DNA from: Candidatus Sigynarchaeota archaeon
Lineage (GTDB): Archaea > Asgardarchaeota > Lokiarchaeia > Sigynarchaeales > Sigynarchaeaceae
DNA: 43,357 bases
Direction: 5' to 3'
Assembly (NCBI GenBank): GCA_030587525.1
Contig: JAUQYW010000649.1
Span: 1 to 43,357 of the forward strand
Shown here: one piece after another, positions 8,212 to 15,977 of the stretch
Layout of the letters: each line of letters opens with the position of its first letter
Position numbering within the stretch: position 1 is the stretch's first letter
Translations under genes and position numbers: made by a program
The notes under the pieces: model-generated
What the model was told of the DNA's origin: nothing
What the model saw: only the letters and a program-made list of their open reading frames with translations
Database searches by the model: none

Positions 8212-9240
8212 TTATTTCGTGTGTTCCAGGAATTTCTTTTGCACCAGGGCGTAGAGGGCTTCGCTTTTTCGTTCCAGGAGTTCCGCCTGAACGAGTTTCT
8301 TCAACCATTCACGCGGGATGCTTGCATAGCCATAATAGCTACCTGCAAGCGCGCCGCAGATCGCCGCTGTCGTGTCGTTATCGCTGCCGGAATTCGCCGA
8401 TTCGATAACCGCGTCCTCGAACGACGTGGTGCAATAAAATGACGAGAGTGCGATGGCGAGTGATGTCAAGACATAACCTCCTTGATCTCGATACGAAGCG
8501 CTGATGGCTTCGAAGGTCACGGAGCCCGCTGTATAGCGAGCCACGGCATGATCGAGGGAAACGAGCAAATCACGCAGCTTGGGAGAATGGTCCCCCACGA
8601 GGCGTGCCATCCCGGCGAAGTCATCCTTGAAATCCAGCGGCGGCTTCGTGTTGTCCCGGAACAAGTTTTTCGCGATGAGCGCGTTGAGCACGGCGCAGGA
8701 ATACGTGCAACGCGGGTCATAATGCGTGATCGACGATGTGATGATGGAATCGTCCACGAGCTCCTCCTCGTCCCGGCAATCAAAGAGCGCGACCGGGGCG
8801 CACCGCATGAGCGATCCGTTGCTGGCACGGGGATTCCTGGAGGGATCGTTCCCGCCTTCGCTTTCCCAGATTTCCTTCGCGGCGACCGACCAGTGCTGGC
8901 CAGCTATGATGGATGTCAATACTTGATGCGTGAGCATGCCTATATCCGGGGGACGAGACGCATACCAGTCTATGAATTTCCGCGCGACGACGCCGGGCTC
9001 GATGCAATTTGCCTCCAAGATGGCATCCACGATGCACAGCGCCATCTGCGTGTCATCCGTGAATTCCCCGGGGCCGGCAACCCCTCCCTCTTCCAAAAAT
9101 GTCGTGACTTTCCCGCCAAACCTGGCCTGGATATTTTTGGTCTTCAAGAACTCGAACGGAGCCCCAAATGCATCCCCTGCACCCAAGCCGACGAGAGTTC
9201 CCTTGAACCGGTCGACCAACCGTTCGTCGTCACCAGCCAT
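8212..9240 (-). CDS. ADP-ribosylglycohydrolase (DraG/ARH family)
   Basis: Expected to hydrolyse ADP-ribose from a modified protein or nucleic-acid group using two divalent metals. Family motifs are present: FKGTLVGLGAGDAFGAPFEF near the start, GEFTDDTQMAL (metal-binding Thr-Asp-Asp), RASNGSLMRCAPVAL, and SGSDNDTTAAICGALAGS near the C-terminus, which matches the conserved metal-binding Asp-x-Asp-Thr block. The length of about 342 residues is normal for bacterial and archaeal members. I favour the ATG at 9240; an ATG three codons upstream at 9249 is equally in frame. It follows archease closely on the same strand, so the two are likely cotranscribed. The target is unknown; no ADP-ribosyltransferase is in the window. 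Confidence 0.93.
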   Translation of the reverse strand: MAGDDERLVDRFKGTLVGLGAGDAFGAPFEFLKTKNIQARFGGKVTTFLEEGGVAGPGEFTDDTQMALCIVDAILEANCIEPGVVARKFIDWYASRPPDIGMLTHQVLTSIIAGQHWSVAAKEIWESEGGNDPSRNPRASNGSLMRCAPVALFDCRDEEELVDDSIITSSITHYDPRCTYSCAVLNALIAKNLFRDNTKPPLDFKDDFAGMARLVGDHSPKLRDLLVSLDHAVARYTAGSVTFEAISASYRDQGGYVLTSLAIALSSFYCTTSFEDAVIESANSGSDNDTTAAICGALAGSYYGYASIPREWLKKLVQAELLERKSEALYALVQKKFLEHTK

Positions 9241-9264
9241 GTCGATCATCCCGGGGAAACCGGG

Positions 9265-9708
9265 TCAAATATCAAAAATGATGGTCAATCGATACCCGCC
9301 GTTCTCCTCCTTGTCAAGGGTCATGTACGAGTACGTGATTGCCTTGACTTCCTTGCCCTGTTTATGGTGGCCTTTCTTGAACGTTTCTCCCTTGAGCATG
9401 CTCGTGATACGGTACATGCCCTCGTCATTTTTTTCGATGGATTTCACGTCGATGTCCCCGACGACGAACAATTCCGCATCGAAATGATACAAAAAGTCCG
9501 AAAGCCAATCCACGAGCAATGCCTTGAGGTCATCCGCTTCCGTGATCACCTCGATTTCCCGGGCGAGCTTGATCTTAGGACCGGGCACGATGACACGGGC
9601 CAGCGTGATGCCAGTTTCCTTGAACAAGCCCTCGAGGGTCGGTGCCCACACGGCGACCTGGATGTCCGCCGGGTGGCTCAAAAACTCGTGTCCAGTTGCC
9701 ATGTACAT
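9265..9708 (-). CDS. Archease, activator of RtcB
   Basis: Archease speeds guanylylation of RtcB and lets it turn over several times. The protein is about 147 residues, normal for the family. The N-terminus HEFLSHPADIQVAVWAPTLE corresponds to the family's D/E-H-T-A-D-I-x block, with Pro replacing Thr; the metal-binding Asp is kept. The C-terminus (EVKAITYSYM, then GGYRLTIIFDI) ends with the conserved final Asp. ATG codons at 9708 and 9702 are both possible starts. It precedes the ADP-ribosylglycohydrolase gene by about 24 nt on the same strand, and rtcB lies about 2 kb to the left, which supports the call. Confidence 0.93.
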   Translation of the reverse strand: MYMATGHEFLSHPADIQVAVWAPTLEGLFKETGITLARVIVPGPKIKLAREIEVITEADDLKALLVDWLSDFLYHFDAELFVVGDIDVKSIEKNDEGMYRITSMLKGETFKKGHHKQGKEVKAITYSYMTLDKEENGGYRLTIIFDI

Positions 9709-9738
9709 CAAGATGGAAAAAAAGATTAGGAATAAATG

Positions 9739-10368
9739 TTAAGTTTGCAGTTTTGCGGCAATATCGTTGATGTTCTTGTAGAACTTTTCAACTTCCTTGT
9801 TGAATTCGTCCTTGCGACGGACTATATCGGCCTTCGCCTGGTCGAACGCGCGGCCCGCAGCAGCCTTGGTATCTTCCATCTTGCCTTTCTTGTCCGACAG
9901 CTTGTCCTTGCTCACAAACAGGCTCTCGTCCGCCTTGATGAATTGCTTGAACGCGTCGGCCATCTTGTCGTAACCAAGACCGATGGCTTTGATTTTTTCC
10001 ACCACGTTGTTTGCTTGGAAGGTGGATGCCTTGATTGCATCGGAGATGGCTGCGTAGTATGCACCGTCCTCGCCAAACGCAGCGGCCTCCTTCTTGTACA
10101 CGTCGACATCTGCTTTATCGATCTTGGACTTATCGACTCCCGTGTTTTCTCCCTTGATCATGCTGACATCTTCGATCTTTTTCGCTAATTCCTCGAGAAA
10201 TCGCTTTCCTTCGGATTTAATCTTAACTAATTCGTCATATTCTTTCGCAACTATTTCACGAGCTTCGGCAAGCCTTTTTTCAGCACCAGCAATTTTTTTA
10301 TAGTATAACCCTATTTCTGCTTCGTTTTTTGCCAAAGCAAGCAAATCTGCGTGGCTATCGATTGGCAT
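9739..10368 (-). CDS. Long alpha-helical coiled-coil protein, function unknown
   Basis: About 209 residues, almost free of Pro, Cys and Trp and very rich in Lys, Ala, Glu and Asp, so nearly all helix. Two long coiled-coil stretches (about 10-70 and 160-205) flank a helical middle (100-150). The size and composition recall BAR- or PspA-like membrane-binding helical proteins, but I see no signature that proves this. There is no signal or membrane helix. ATG 10368 is preferred; GTG 10377 is possible. It is the last of three minus-strand genes with the Roadblock protein and the polyproline coiled-coil protein, with gaps of roughly 140 and 115 nt. Confidence 0.7.
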   Translation of the reverse strand: MPIDSHADLLALAKNEAEIGLYYKKIAGAEKRLAEAREIVAKEYDELVKIKSEGKRFLEELAKKIEDVSMIKGENTGVDKSKIDKADVDVYKKEAAAFGEDGAYYAAISDAIKASTFQANNVVEKIKAIGLGYDKMADAFKQFIKADESLFVSKDKLSDKKGKMEDTKAAAGRAFDQAKADIVRRKDEFNKEVEKFYKNINDIAAKLQT

Positions 10369-10510
10369 GTGGTTCACTTCGATGTATGGTTATAATTGAG
10401 TTAAGAATTGACGTGTTAAAAGATAAAACTGATCCCCGTCATCCATCAGCGTGGTGCGAAACCAAAAAGAGGCAAAGAGACGGATTCGTCGATAATCGGG
10501 TCGAAGGTCA

Positions 10511-10954
10511 TCATTCCTTGCTCTGCGACAAGGTCCTGAAAATGTCGGCAAGTTCATTGTCCTTGTTATCGTCCTGGACGAGATCTTGCGCTTTTTTATA
10601 CACCTTGTCGATGGAATCGGTGAATTTCTTCAGATACATGCGACTGATGCCGATCTGGACTGACGGATCCGACACCGCGCTCAAGATGACCTCTCCGCCC
10701 ATGATCGTGAAGAGTTTTTCTCCAGTGGCAAATTCAAAGAGGCTCGAATCAAGGCTCTTGTCCGTGGCCTGCGTGAGCTGGTACAGCATGCTGGACAAGG
10801 CAGCAACGTTGTCGATGTTTTCCTTCCGTGCAAATTTCGCCGATGCAGCGATAACATCGCCCGACTTCTTGCTCGTGACGATCATTTGATTGATGCCAGC
10901 GATCTTGTACATATATGTCTTGAGGACATTTTCCAAGGCGTCCCGAACTGCCAT
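10511..10954 (-). CDS. Roadblock/LC7 domain protein
   Basis: 147 residues from the ATG at 10954 (a TTG eight codons upstream is the alternative). The pattern VRDALENVLKTYMYKIAGIN, MIVTSKKSGDVIAASAKF, NVAALSSMLYQLTQATDKSL, then a strand pair around EKLFTIMGGEVILSAVSD, then a final long helix, is the alpha-beta-beta-alpha-beta-beta-beta order of Roadblock/LC7 domains. Such proteins (MglB, Ragulator subunits) act as dimers that bind or regulate small GTPases and are common in Asgard archaea. The C-terminal ~40 residues are a charged helical extension. It lies between two helical proteins on the same strand. No GTPase gene is in the window, so the partner is elsewhere. Confidence 0.78.
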   Translation of the reverse strand: MAVRDALENVLKTYMYKIAGINQMIVTSKKSGDVIAASAKFARKENIDNVAALSSMLYQLTQATDKSLDSSLFEFATGEKLFTIMGGEVILSAVSDPSVQIGISRMYLKKFTDSIDKVYKKAQDLVQDDNKDNELADIFRTLSQSKE

Positions 10955-11070
10955 GTCATTCACGTGGTTTGATTGCAAGTTTGAATGACGAGATGGCTTA
11001 GCGGTTCTTGAGCTGGCATATGACGTGGAGAATACCGGAAGTGAGGAAAAACGAAGGGATTGAAACCGGA

Positions 11071-11523
11071 TTATTCGGTCTTACGCTTCGCGAGCAAGCT
11101 TTTCAACTCGTCCATGATGCTTGCTTTCAATGACGTGGGGCTATTACCGCCCGGTCGTGCACCCGGCGGTGGTGGCGGTGCTCCTGGTGGTGGCGGCATA
11201 CCCATACCTGGTGGCATACCCATACCTGGTGGCATGCCCATACCTGGTGGTGGCGGTGCACCCATGCCTGGTGGCATCCCCGAGCCGTGGTTCATACCTG
11301 GTGGCATTGGAGCGCCAGCCATGCCGCCAGCTTGCATCGAACCCAGCCTTGCATTGATCGCATCGATCTGCTGTTGCAAGCCCTGGATCTGCTGGTTGAT
11401 GATCGTTGGAAGCTTGTCTCCCACGATCGACGACAAAACTTCCATGGTTTCCATGACTCGCTGAAGTTTCTCGTCCAATGAGCCTTTCTTGGCAGCACCT
11501 AAGAAATCCAGGAATTCTGACAT
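11071..11523 (-). CDS. Coiled-coil protein with polyproline region and short C-terminal helix
   Basis: 150 residues from the ATG at 11523. Three parts are clear: an N-terminal helical coiled coil (about 15-62), a Gly/Met/Pro-rich region (65-127) with PPGMG repeats and runs PPPPGAPPPPPG, and a C-terminal amphipathic helix (SLKASIMDELKSLLAKRK). Coiled coil plus profilin-type polyproline plus short C-terminal helix is the build of eukaryotic actin-assembly factors such as WASH-complex CCDC53 and Ena/VASP. The segment DKLPTIINQQIQGLQQQI reads much like the CCDC53 coiled coil as I remember it. The C-terminal helix could be a WH2-like or DAD-like motif, but it is too short to assign. First gene of a three-gene minus-strand cluster with the Roadblock protein. 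Confidence 0.72.
   Translation of the reverse strand: MSEFLDFLGAAKKGSLDEKLQRVMETMEVLSSIVGDKLPTIINQQIQGLQQQIDAINARLGSMQAGGMAGAPMPPGMNHGSGMPPGMGAPPPPGMGMPPGMGMPPGMGMPPPPGAPPPPPGARPGGNSPTSLKASIMDELKSLLAKRKTE
11163..11310. repeat. Imperfect 18-bp tandem repeats coding for Gly-Met-Pro-Pro units
   Basis: The unit GGTGGCATACCCATACCT recurs with small changes across the middle of the polyproline gene, giving the repeated Pro-Pro-Gly-Met-Gly-Met units. The copies are nearly identical at the DNA level, so the tract has expanded recently and may vary in length between strains. Confidence 0.8.
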
Positions 11524-11729
11524 TATTCGCACTTTTCTCGTGTGATGGAATGTGATAACCAATTAAACGGATTAATCGAACATTCTTAAAGTTCTTCTAG
11601 GTAAAAATAATGCTGTAAGCCTATTGAATGATCGCCGTTGAAATTAATATACATATTCACCGAATGATTATTCGAGCAAGAGCTTTTCATTATAGATTAG
11701 AAACGAGGATAATCTTGAACCGGAATTCT

Positions 11730-13904
11730 ATGATCATCGCGGTTGGATTCACGATTTTAACATCGCTTCTTTCGACGGGATCCAGACCGACAGCCTCGGC
11801 AGCGCCGCCAGCAGCACAGTTCGGGATGATAGGCGTGAACGGGGTGGGTGATGTGCAATGGACTAAGGATACCGGGTTCTATTACCTATCGAGCCCCGTG
11901 GCAGGGGATATCGATGGTAATGGCAAGATCGAAATCGTCACCGCCGGTGTCGATGATATGTATGCGGAAAACGATTCTTGCCATGTAGTGTGCATCCACG
12001 GCATTAATGGAAGCTTGAAATGGATAAAACCTGTCATTGGATACATTATTGGGAATCCGGTGCTCGTTTCGATGAATACTACCGACGAGATGGATGTCAT
12101 CATTGCCACGTCAAGAAACGACGTGTATTGCCTGCACGGGACGAATGGAACGCAAGTATGGACATACACGGCGAGTGGTGACATCGAGCAAGCTCCCGTT
12201 GCAGGTGATATTGATGGTGATGGCGTCGATGAAGTCATTTTTGGTGTCATCGGGGTTCCATACCGTATTCTCTGCCTGGATGGTCGTACCGGTGCCGTCG
12301 ATTGGAGCGGATCCGTTTCGGACTCGATCACCTCATCATGCAGCATCGTTGATATGAACAGCGACGGTGTCCCGGATGTCATCGTGGGATTGACCAGCGG
12401 CGTTGCGTGTTTTTCCGGCAATAACGGCAGCACGATCGCGACCATCTTGTCGTTGCCGGGCGTGAAGGGTGACAGCGCGGTGGGTGATGTCGATCGCGAT
12501 GATCACCTGGAGATCGTTGCCGTGTCGATGCAACACGTGTATTGCCTCGATGTGACGACGCGTGTCGTGGAATGGACCTATGACTCGGGAACCTACTGGT
12601 ATTCATCCGTTGCTATTCTAGATTGCGACAATGATGGTCGGCGCGAGGTATTGATCGAGCTTGGGGGTTTATCGAGAATGGTTTGTATCGACGGTATGAC
12701 TGGGGCTCTGGAATGGCAAAACGATGACGTCGGCGGTTATTCGCCCGGATTTACGGCTTGCGACGTGAATGATGACATGGAATTCGAGATCCTCGTTAAC
12801 ACATACGACGAGATCGATTTTCTCCACGGCACGAACGGCACCTTTTACCAGGCCTTTACTGGCAGCGAATCCTTGGAGATGCCCCTGGTCGCCGATGTCG
12901 ACGACGACGGTATGGTGGAAATCATCGCGTGTTCTACCATCGGGCGGGTGTACTGCCTGCTAGCCACGGGTCCCTCGTGGGCGCTCCCTGGACCATGGCC
13001 ATGCACGCGGGGTTCCCCCGCTCGTGCCGCGTGCTATGTCGATGCCGATCACGATGCAATGCCGGATGATCTCGAGCGAGCGTTGAGCTTGAACGCGACG
13101 AACAATGATTCTGACGGGGATTCATTGAACGATTATTGGGAAATCACCTTTGGAACGAATCCGCTGATATTTACCTCGAATACGGATCTCGATGGTGACG
13201 GCTTGGACATGCTTGCCGAGCAAGTTCATGGCTCAAACCCGCGCCGGCAAGACACGGATGCCGACGGGCTGGCCGATGGCGCGGAAATCACGGATTACGG
13301 CACAGACCCGATCAACCCGGACACTGACGGCGATGGATACCCGGATGGAAACGAGGTGGCATTGGGAACGAATCCCCTCGACCGGAACGACTCGCCGTTG
13401 ACGAGAGGCCTCATCATCGTCGCGATCGGGGGGGTCATCGCGGTTGTTGTGGTTGTCCTGGTCATTGGAGGTCGCAAACGGGTCGTGTCGGGCTTCGTGA
13501 AGGTAATGGACCAGCAAATGTCGAAGCTCAACAAGTCCTTCGTGAAGGGGGATCTCGAGACCGCGCTGAACACCAAGCGGTCGATCGATGCATTCATCAA
13601 GCGGCAGCTCGCAACCAAGGGAATGTTCCTGGTTCCCGACAAGGATGCGCGTTACATCAAGGGGCAATACTCGAACCTGGTCCATTATCACGTGCACGAC
13701 CGTCTCGATGCGATCAAGGACCGGTTACGGGGTTGGCAAGACTCCATCAACAAGAAGGATCTCGATGGTGCATTGCACTCGCTGGGCAGCATGAGGCAAG
13801 AATTAGATGTCTTGAAACAACTCGGCGGGGAAGTGGACTACCTGGAAAGCAGGATTGCAAAGGAAATAGCGTACATTAAGGAACTCAAGGATCAACGTCC
13901 TTGA
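11730..13904 (+). CDS. Membrane-anchored surface protein: beta-propeller, thrombospondin-3 Ca2+ repeats, cytoplasmic helical tail
   Basis: About 724 residues from ATG 11730, which places a signal peptide (MIIAVGFTILTSLLSTG) right at the start; the frame is open further upstream but that part lacks coding character. Residues ~30-460 are FG-GAP/PQQ-like propeller blades (GDIDGNGKIEIV, GDIDGDGVDEVI, ADVDDDGMVEII; CLHGTNGTQVW type linkers). Residues ~465-590 are Asp-rich thrombospondin type 3-like Ca2+ repeats (DSDGDSLNDYWE, DTDADGLADGAE). One membrane helix follows (GLIIVAIGGVIAVVVVVLVI), then a basic stop and about 140 residues of helical cytoplasmic tail. The tail is longer than a plain anchor needs, so it may bind a partner inside the cell. 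The gene converges with the zinc-knuckle gene. Confidence 0.85.
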   Translation: MIIAVGFTILTSLLSTGSRPTASAAPPAAQFGMIGVNGVGDVQWTKDTGFYYLSSPVAGDIDGNGKIEIVTAGVDDMYAENDSCHVVCIHGINGSLKWIKPVIGYIIGNPVLVSMNTTDEMDVIIATSRNDVYCLHGTNGTQVWTYTASGDIEQAPVAGDIDGDGVDEVIFGVIGVPYRILCLDGRTGAVDWSGSVSDSITSSCSIVDMNSDGVPDVIVGLTSGVACFSGNNGSTIATILSLPGVKGDSAVGDVDRDDHLEIVAVSMQHVYCLDVTTRVVEWTYDSGTYWYSSVAILDCDNDGRREVLIELGGLSRMVCIDGMTGALEWQNDDVGGYSPGFTACDVNDDMEFEILVNTYDEIDFLHGTNGTFYQAFTGSESLEMPLVADVDDDGMVEIIACSTIGRVYCLLATGPSWALPGPWPCTRGSPARAACYVDADHDAMPDDLERALSLNATNNDSDGDSLNDYWEITFGTNPLIFTSNTDLDGDGLDMLAEQVHGSNPRRQDTDADGLADGAEITDYGTDPINPDTDGDGYPDGNEVALGTNPLDRNDSPLTRGLIIVAIGGVIAVVVVVLVIGGRKRVVSGFVKVMDQQMSKLNKSFVKGDLETALNTKRSIDAFIKRQLATKGMFLVPDKDARYIKGQYSNLVHYHVHDRLDAIKDRLRGWQDSINKKDLDGALHSLGSMRQELDVLKQLGGEVDYLESRIAKEIAYIKELKDQRP

Positions 13905-13929
13905 TCCTTTTCCATCGGCTCATTATAGA

Positions 13930-14388
13930 TTAGGAAATCGGCGTGCCACAGTGGATGCACTTCGTGCTTTCGGCAGAATATATGAATCGGCCGCAATTTG
14001 GACACTTCCGGGCTCCTTCAGGGATATCTTCCTTAGGCGGGTTTGCTTGGAGATACGCGGTTCTCACTTTTAGAAATCCTTCTGGAAAATCCAGAGAGTC
14101 GAGAATTGCCTTTTCTACGAGTTCTCGCCGTTTGGATTGCTTTGCTGCCAATATTGATTGTTGCTTGTCAATTGGTAATAATGAAAAGCAAGTTTTGCAG
14201 CAACCTCTTTTAGGCAGGCAATTTGGGCACATATCCGTAGCGTGGCAAGCCGGGCATTTATATTGCTCGGGATGAAAATCAATTTTAAATTTTGGTGAAA
14301 CTGTCATCGGATCAAATTCCTTCAGAATTCTATACAGCTCGCCACAATCATCGCAAATATAATGATATTCTGCTACGATGTTGACCAT
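13930..14388 (-). CDS. Multi-zinc-knuckle protein, function unknown
   Basis: 152 residues with several Cys pairs: CDDC near the N-terminus, CPAC, CPNC and CCKTC in the middle, and CPNC and CIHC at the C-terminus. They can bind about three zinc ions. The final pair block (RKCPNCGRFIYSAESTKCIH) is a standard zinc ribbon; the middle looks like a B-box or RING-like cross-brace, though spacing does not fit a known class by eye. A charged helix lies between the middle and last block. Expected to be a soluble adaptor binding protein or nucleic acid. A strong TATA box lies 25 nt upstream, so the message should be leaderless. Confidence 0.75.
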   Translation of the reverse strand: MVNIVAEYHYICDDCGELYRILKEFDPMTVSPKFKIDFHPEQYKCPACHATDMCPNCLPKRGCCKTCFSLLPIDKQQSILAAKQSKRRELVEKAILDSLDFPEGFLKVRTAYLQANPPKEDIPEGARKCPNCGRFIYSAESTKCIHCGTPIS

Positions 14389-14412
14389 GAAGGATTCTGA
14401 TCCAGCTTAACC

Positions 14413-14424
14413 TTATATATTTTT
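14413..14424 (-). promoter_or_regulatory. TATA box of the zinc-knuckle gene
   Basis: On the minus strand it reads GAAAAATATATAAGG, close to the ideal archaeal TATA element with purines upstream as in a BRE. It ends 25 nt before the ATG at 14388, the distance expected for a leaderless transcript. Confidence 0.65.
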
Positions 14425-14502
14425 CACTCCACTTATGCCCAATCGCGATATATGGAACGATCGAGAGTATTTCTAGAAATTTCGCACACTAGCGATATTC
14501 TT

Positions 14503-14514
14503 ATCCTTAAGGAT
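14503..14514. promoter_or_regulatory. 12-bp perfect palindrome upstream of nreA
   Basis: ATCCTTAAGGAT is self-complementary over all 12 bases and lies in the spacer between the divergent zinc-knuckle and nreA genes. It may be an operator. No known regulator is assigned. Confidence 0.3.
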
Positions 14515-14571
14515 CGAACCTATATTGTCTGATTGCCACCAGGAAGTCAAGCGCAAGCCGAGGAAAAAAAC

Positions 14572-15906
14572 GTGGTAAGGCCGAACACTCCCGAGGGACT
14601 TTGTCTCAGGTGCAAAGGATCTCGCAACCTCTGCGGAAAAAATCCGTGCCCGATCCTTGCTAAACACGCGGTGCTGAAGAGCGTGAAGTTCCCGGCCGAG
14701 CTCTTGAGGGGCGGAACCACGAGTCTCGACATCGCCTCGGCATCGCCGCCCTCGTTTTTCGTGGGGCACAACGGCTATCCCCGGGTGAGCATCGGGCCGA
14801 TGTTGCCGCATTCCCTTGATACGCCTCTAGAGGTTTCGTCCATGGATTCACCCGAGCAATGGCTCGTGCCAGGCTCGCCCGCGACCACGTGGAAAAGCCT
14901 GATGGAAGTCGTCGAATTTCGAAGCTCGTTGATACGCACGACGCACCCGCTCCATGTCAAGGAATGGAACAGCGACAAGATCCTTGATTTAAGCCAGCAA
15001 ATCGCCATGGCTGAAAAACCCGTGGGCACGGAGATCGAGGTCGAGAAGGTGCACTTGCACGTGCAGATCGACGACCATGCCGCGCCGAACGGCCCGTCGG
15101 GTTCCATCCAGCGACTTTCGCTCACTGAAAATCCCAAGGTTCATAAGAAAGTCGACTACGTTATCAGCGACACCGATTTGAAGGCATCGGAAGCGATGTC
15201 GAAGTACCTGTATACCGACGGTCACATTCCCGTCTCGGACATCTACCGGATACTCTCGGCGGGGTTGCTCGGCCTGGAGGACAACCGGAAGCTCGTTCCG
15301 ACGCGGTGGGCCATCACGGCCACGGACGACACGGTCTCGAAGAGCCTCATCACGCGCATCAAGGGGTTCCCTGAACTCGGGGAGTACTTGTTGTTCGAAT
15401 CCAGTTATCTCGGCAACTCGTTTCACGTCATCTTCGTTCCACGTCCCTGGTGCTACGAGATGATGGAATGCTGGGCACCGCACTCGATCTGGCGATTGTT
15501 CGATCGGGATAAAAGCTATGTCATCATGCAAGATAACGAGATGAACGATGGCCGGACAACCTACGCGTCGAACATCACGGGCGCGTATTATTCCGCGCGC
15601 CTGGGCGTGTGCGAGCGGCTCGCCGAGATGAAGCGGCAAGCCGCGGTCATCGTCATCCGGGAAGTGAACGAGCAATACCTTATGCCGCTCGGCGTCTGGG
15701 TCATCCGCCAAGCAGTGCGGGACGCGATGGCCAGGAACCCGGTGAAGTACAACAGTCTCAACGAGATCCTCGCTTACTTGAACAAGAAGTTACAAGTGCC
15801 GCTGAAATATTGGCTTCACAAGTCGCAGTTGTTACCCTATATCCGATCCCAAACCACGCTTGAATCTTTCTTGCGGCGCACGGATGAATCGCCCCCTCAC
15901 CTTTAA
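14572..15906 (+). CDS. nreA: NreA-family DNA repair protein with C-terminal PCNA-binding motif
   Basis: NreA proteins are archaeal DNA repair factors that act with PCNA; the biochemical activity is unsettled. The N-terminus has the family zinc block CxxC...C...C (C11, C14, C21, C26: LCLRCKGSRNLCGKNPCPIL). Also typical are the Nre N- and C-domain segments SSPSFFVGHNGYP-like (here ASPPSFFVGHNGYPRVSIGP) and the Trp-rich C-domain. The tail QTTLESFL, starting near residue 427, is a good PIP box for binding the sliding clamp. The GTG at 14572 gives 444 residues and starts just before the zinc block; an in-frame TTG at 14533 would add 13. It is divergent from the zinc-knuckle gene and followed by an orphan gene. 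Confidence 0.93.
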   Translation: MVRPNTPEGLCLRCKGSRNLCGKNPCPILAKHAVLKSVKFPAELLRGGTTSLDIASASPPSFFVGHNGYPRVSIGPMLPHSLDTPLEVSSMDSPEQWLVPGSPATTWKSLMEVVEFRSSLIRTTHPLHVKEWNSDKILDLSQQIAMAEKPVGTEIEVEKVHLHVQIDDHAAPNGPSGSIQRLSLTENPKVHKKVDYVISDTDLKASEAMSKYLYTDGHIPVSDIYRILSAGLLGLEDNRKLVPTRWAITATDDTVSKSLITRIKGFPELGEYLLFESSYLGNSFHVIFVPRPWCYEMMECWAPHSIWRLFDRDKSYVIMQDNEMNDGRTTYASNITGAYYSARLGVCERLAEMKRQAAVIVIREVNEQYLMPLGVWVIRQAVRDAMARNPVKYNSLNEILAYLNKKLQVPLKYWLHKSQLLPYIRSQTTLESFLRRTDESPPHL

Positions 15907-15922
15907 ATCTTTAATAAAAATC

Positions 15923-15929
15923 TTTTTTT
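15923..15929 (+). terminator. Oligo-T terminator after nreA
   Basis: Seven T follow an AT-rich tract 17 nt after the nreA stop codon, as expected for archaeal termination. Confidence 0.45.
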
Positions 15930-15977
15930 AACCGGACGCAACATAGTTTTGACTAATCGGGTTATTGCGTGACAGCT

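Noticed and set aside
8482..9729. A 415-codon open frame on the plus strand
   Set aside because: It is antisense to the ADP-ribosylglycohydrolase and archease genes, both of which are well supported by motifs.
11163..11310. CRISPR-like repeats
   Set aside because: The repeats are contiguous, in frame and have no unique spacers; they encode the Gly-Met-Pro units of a protein.
11628..11729. Longer start of the surface protein
   Set aside because: The extra 34 residues lack coding character, and only the ATG at 11730 places the hydrophobic signal at the N-terminus.
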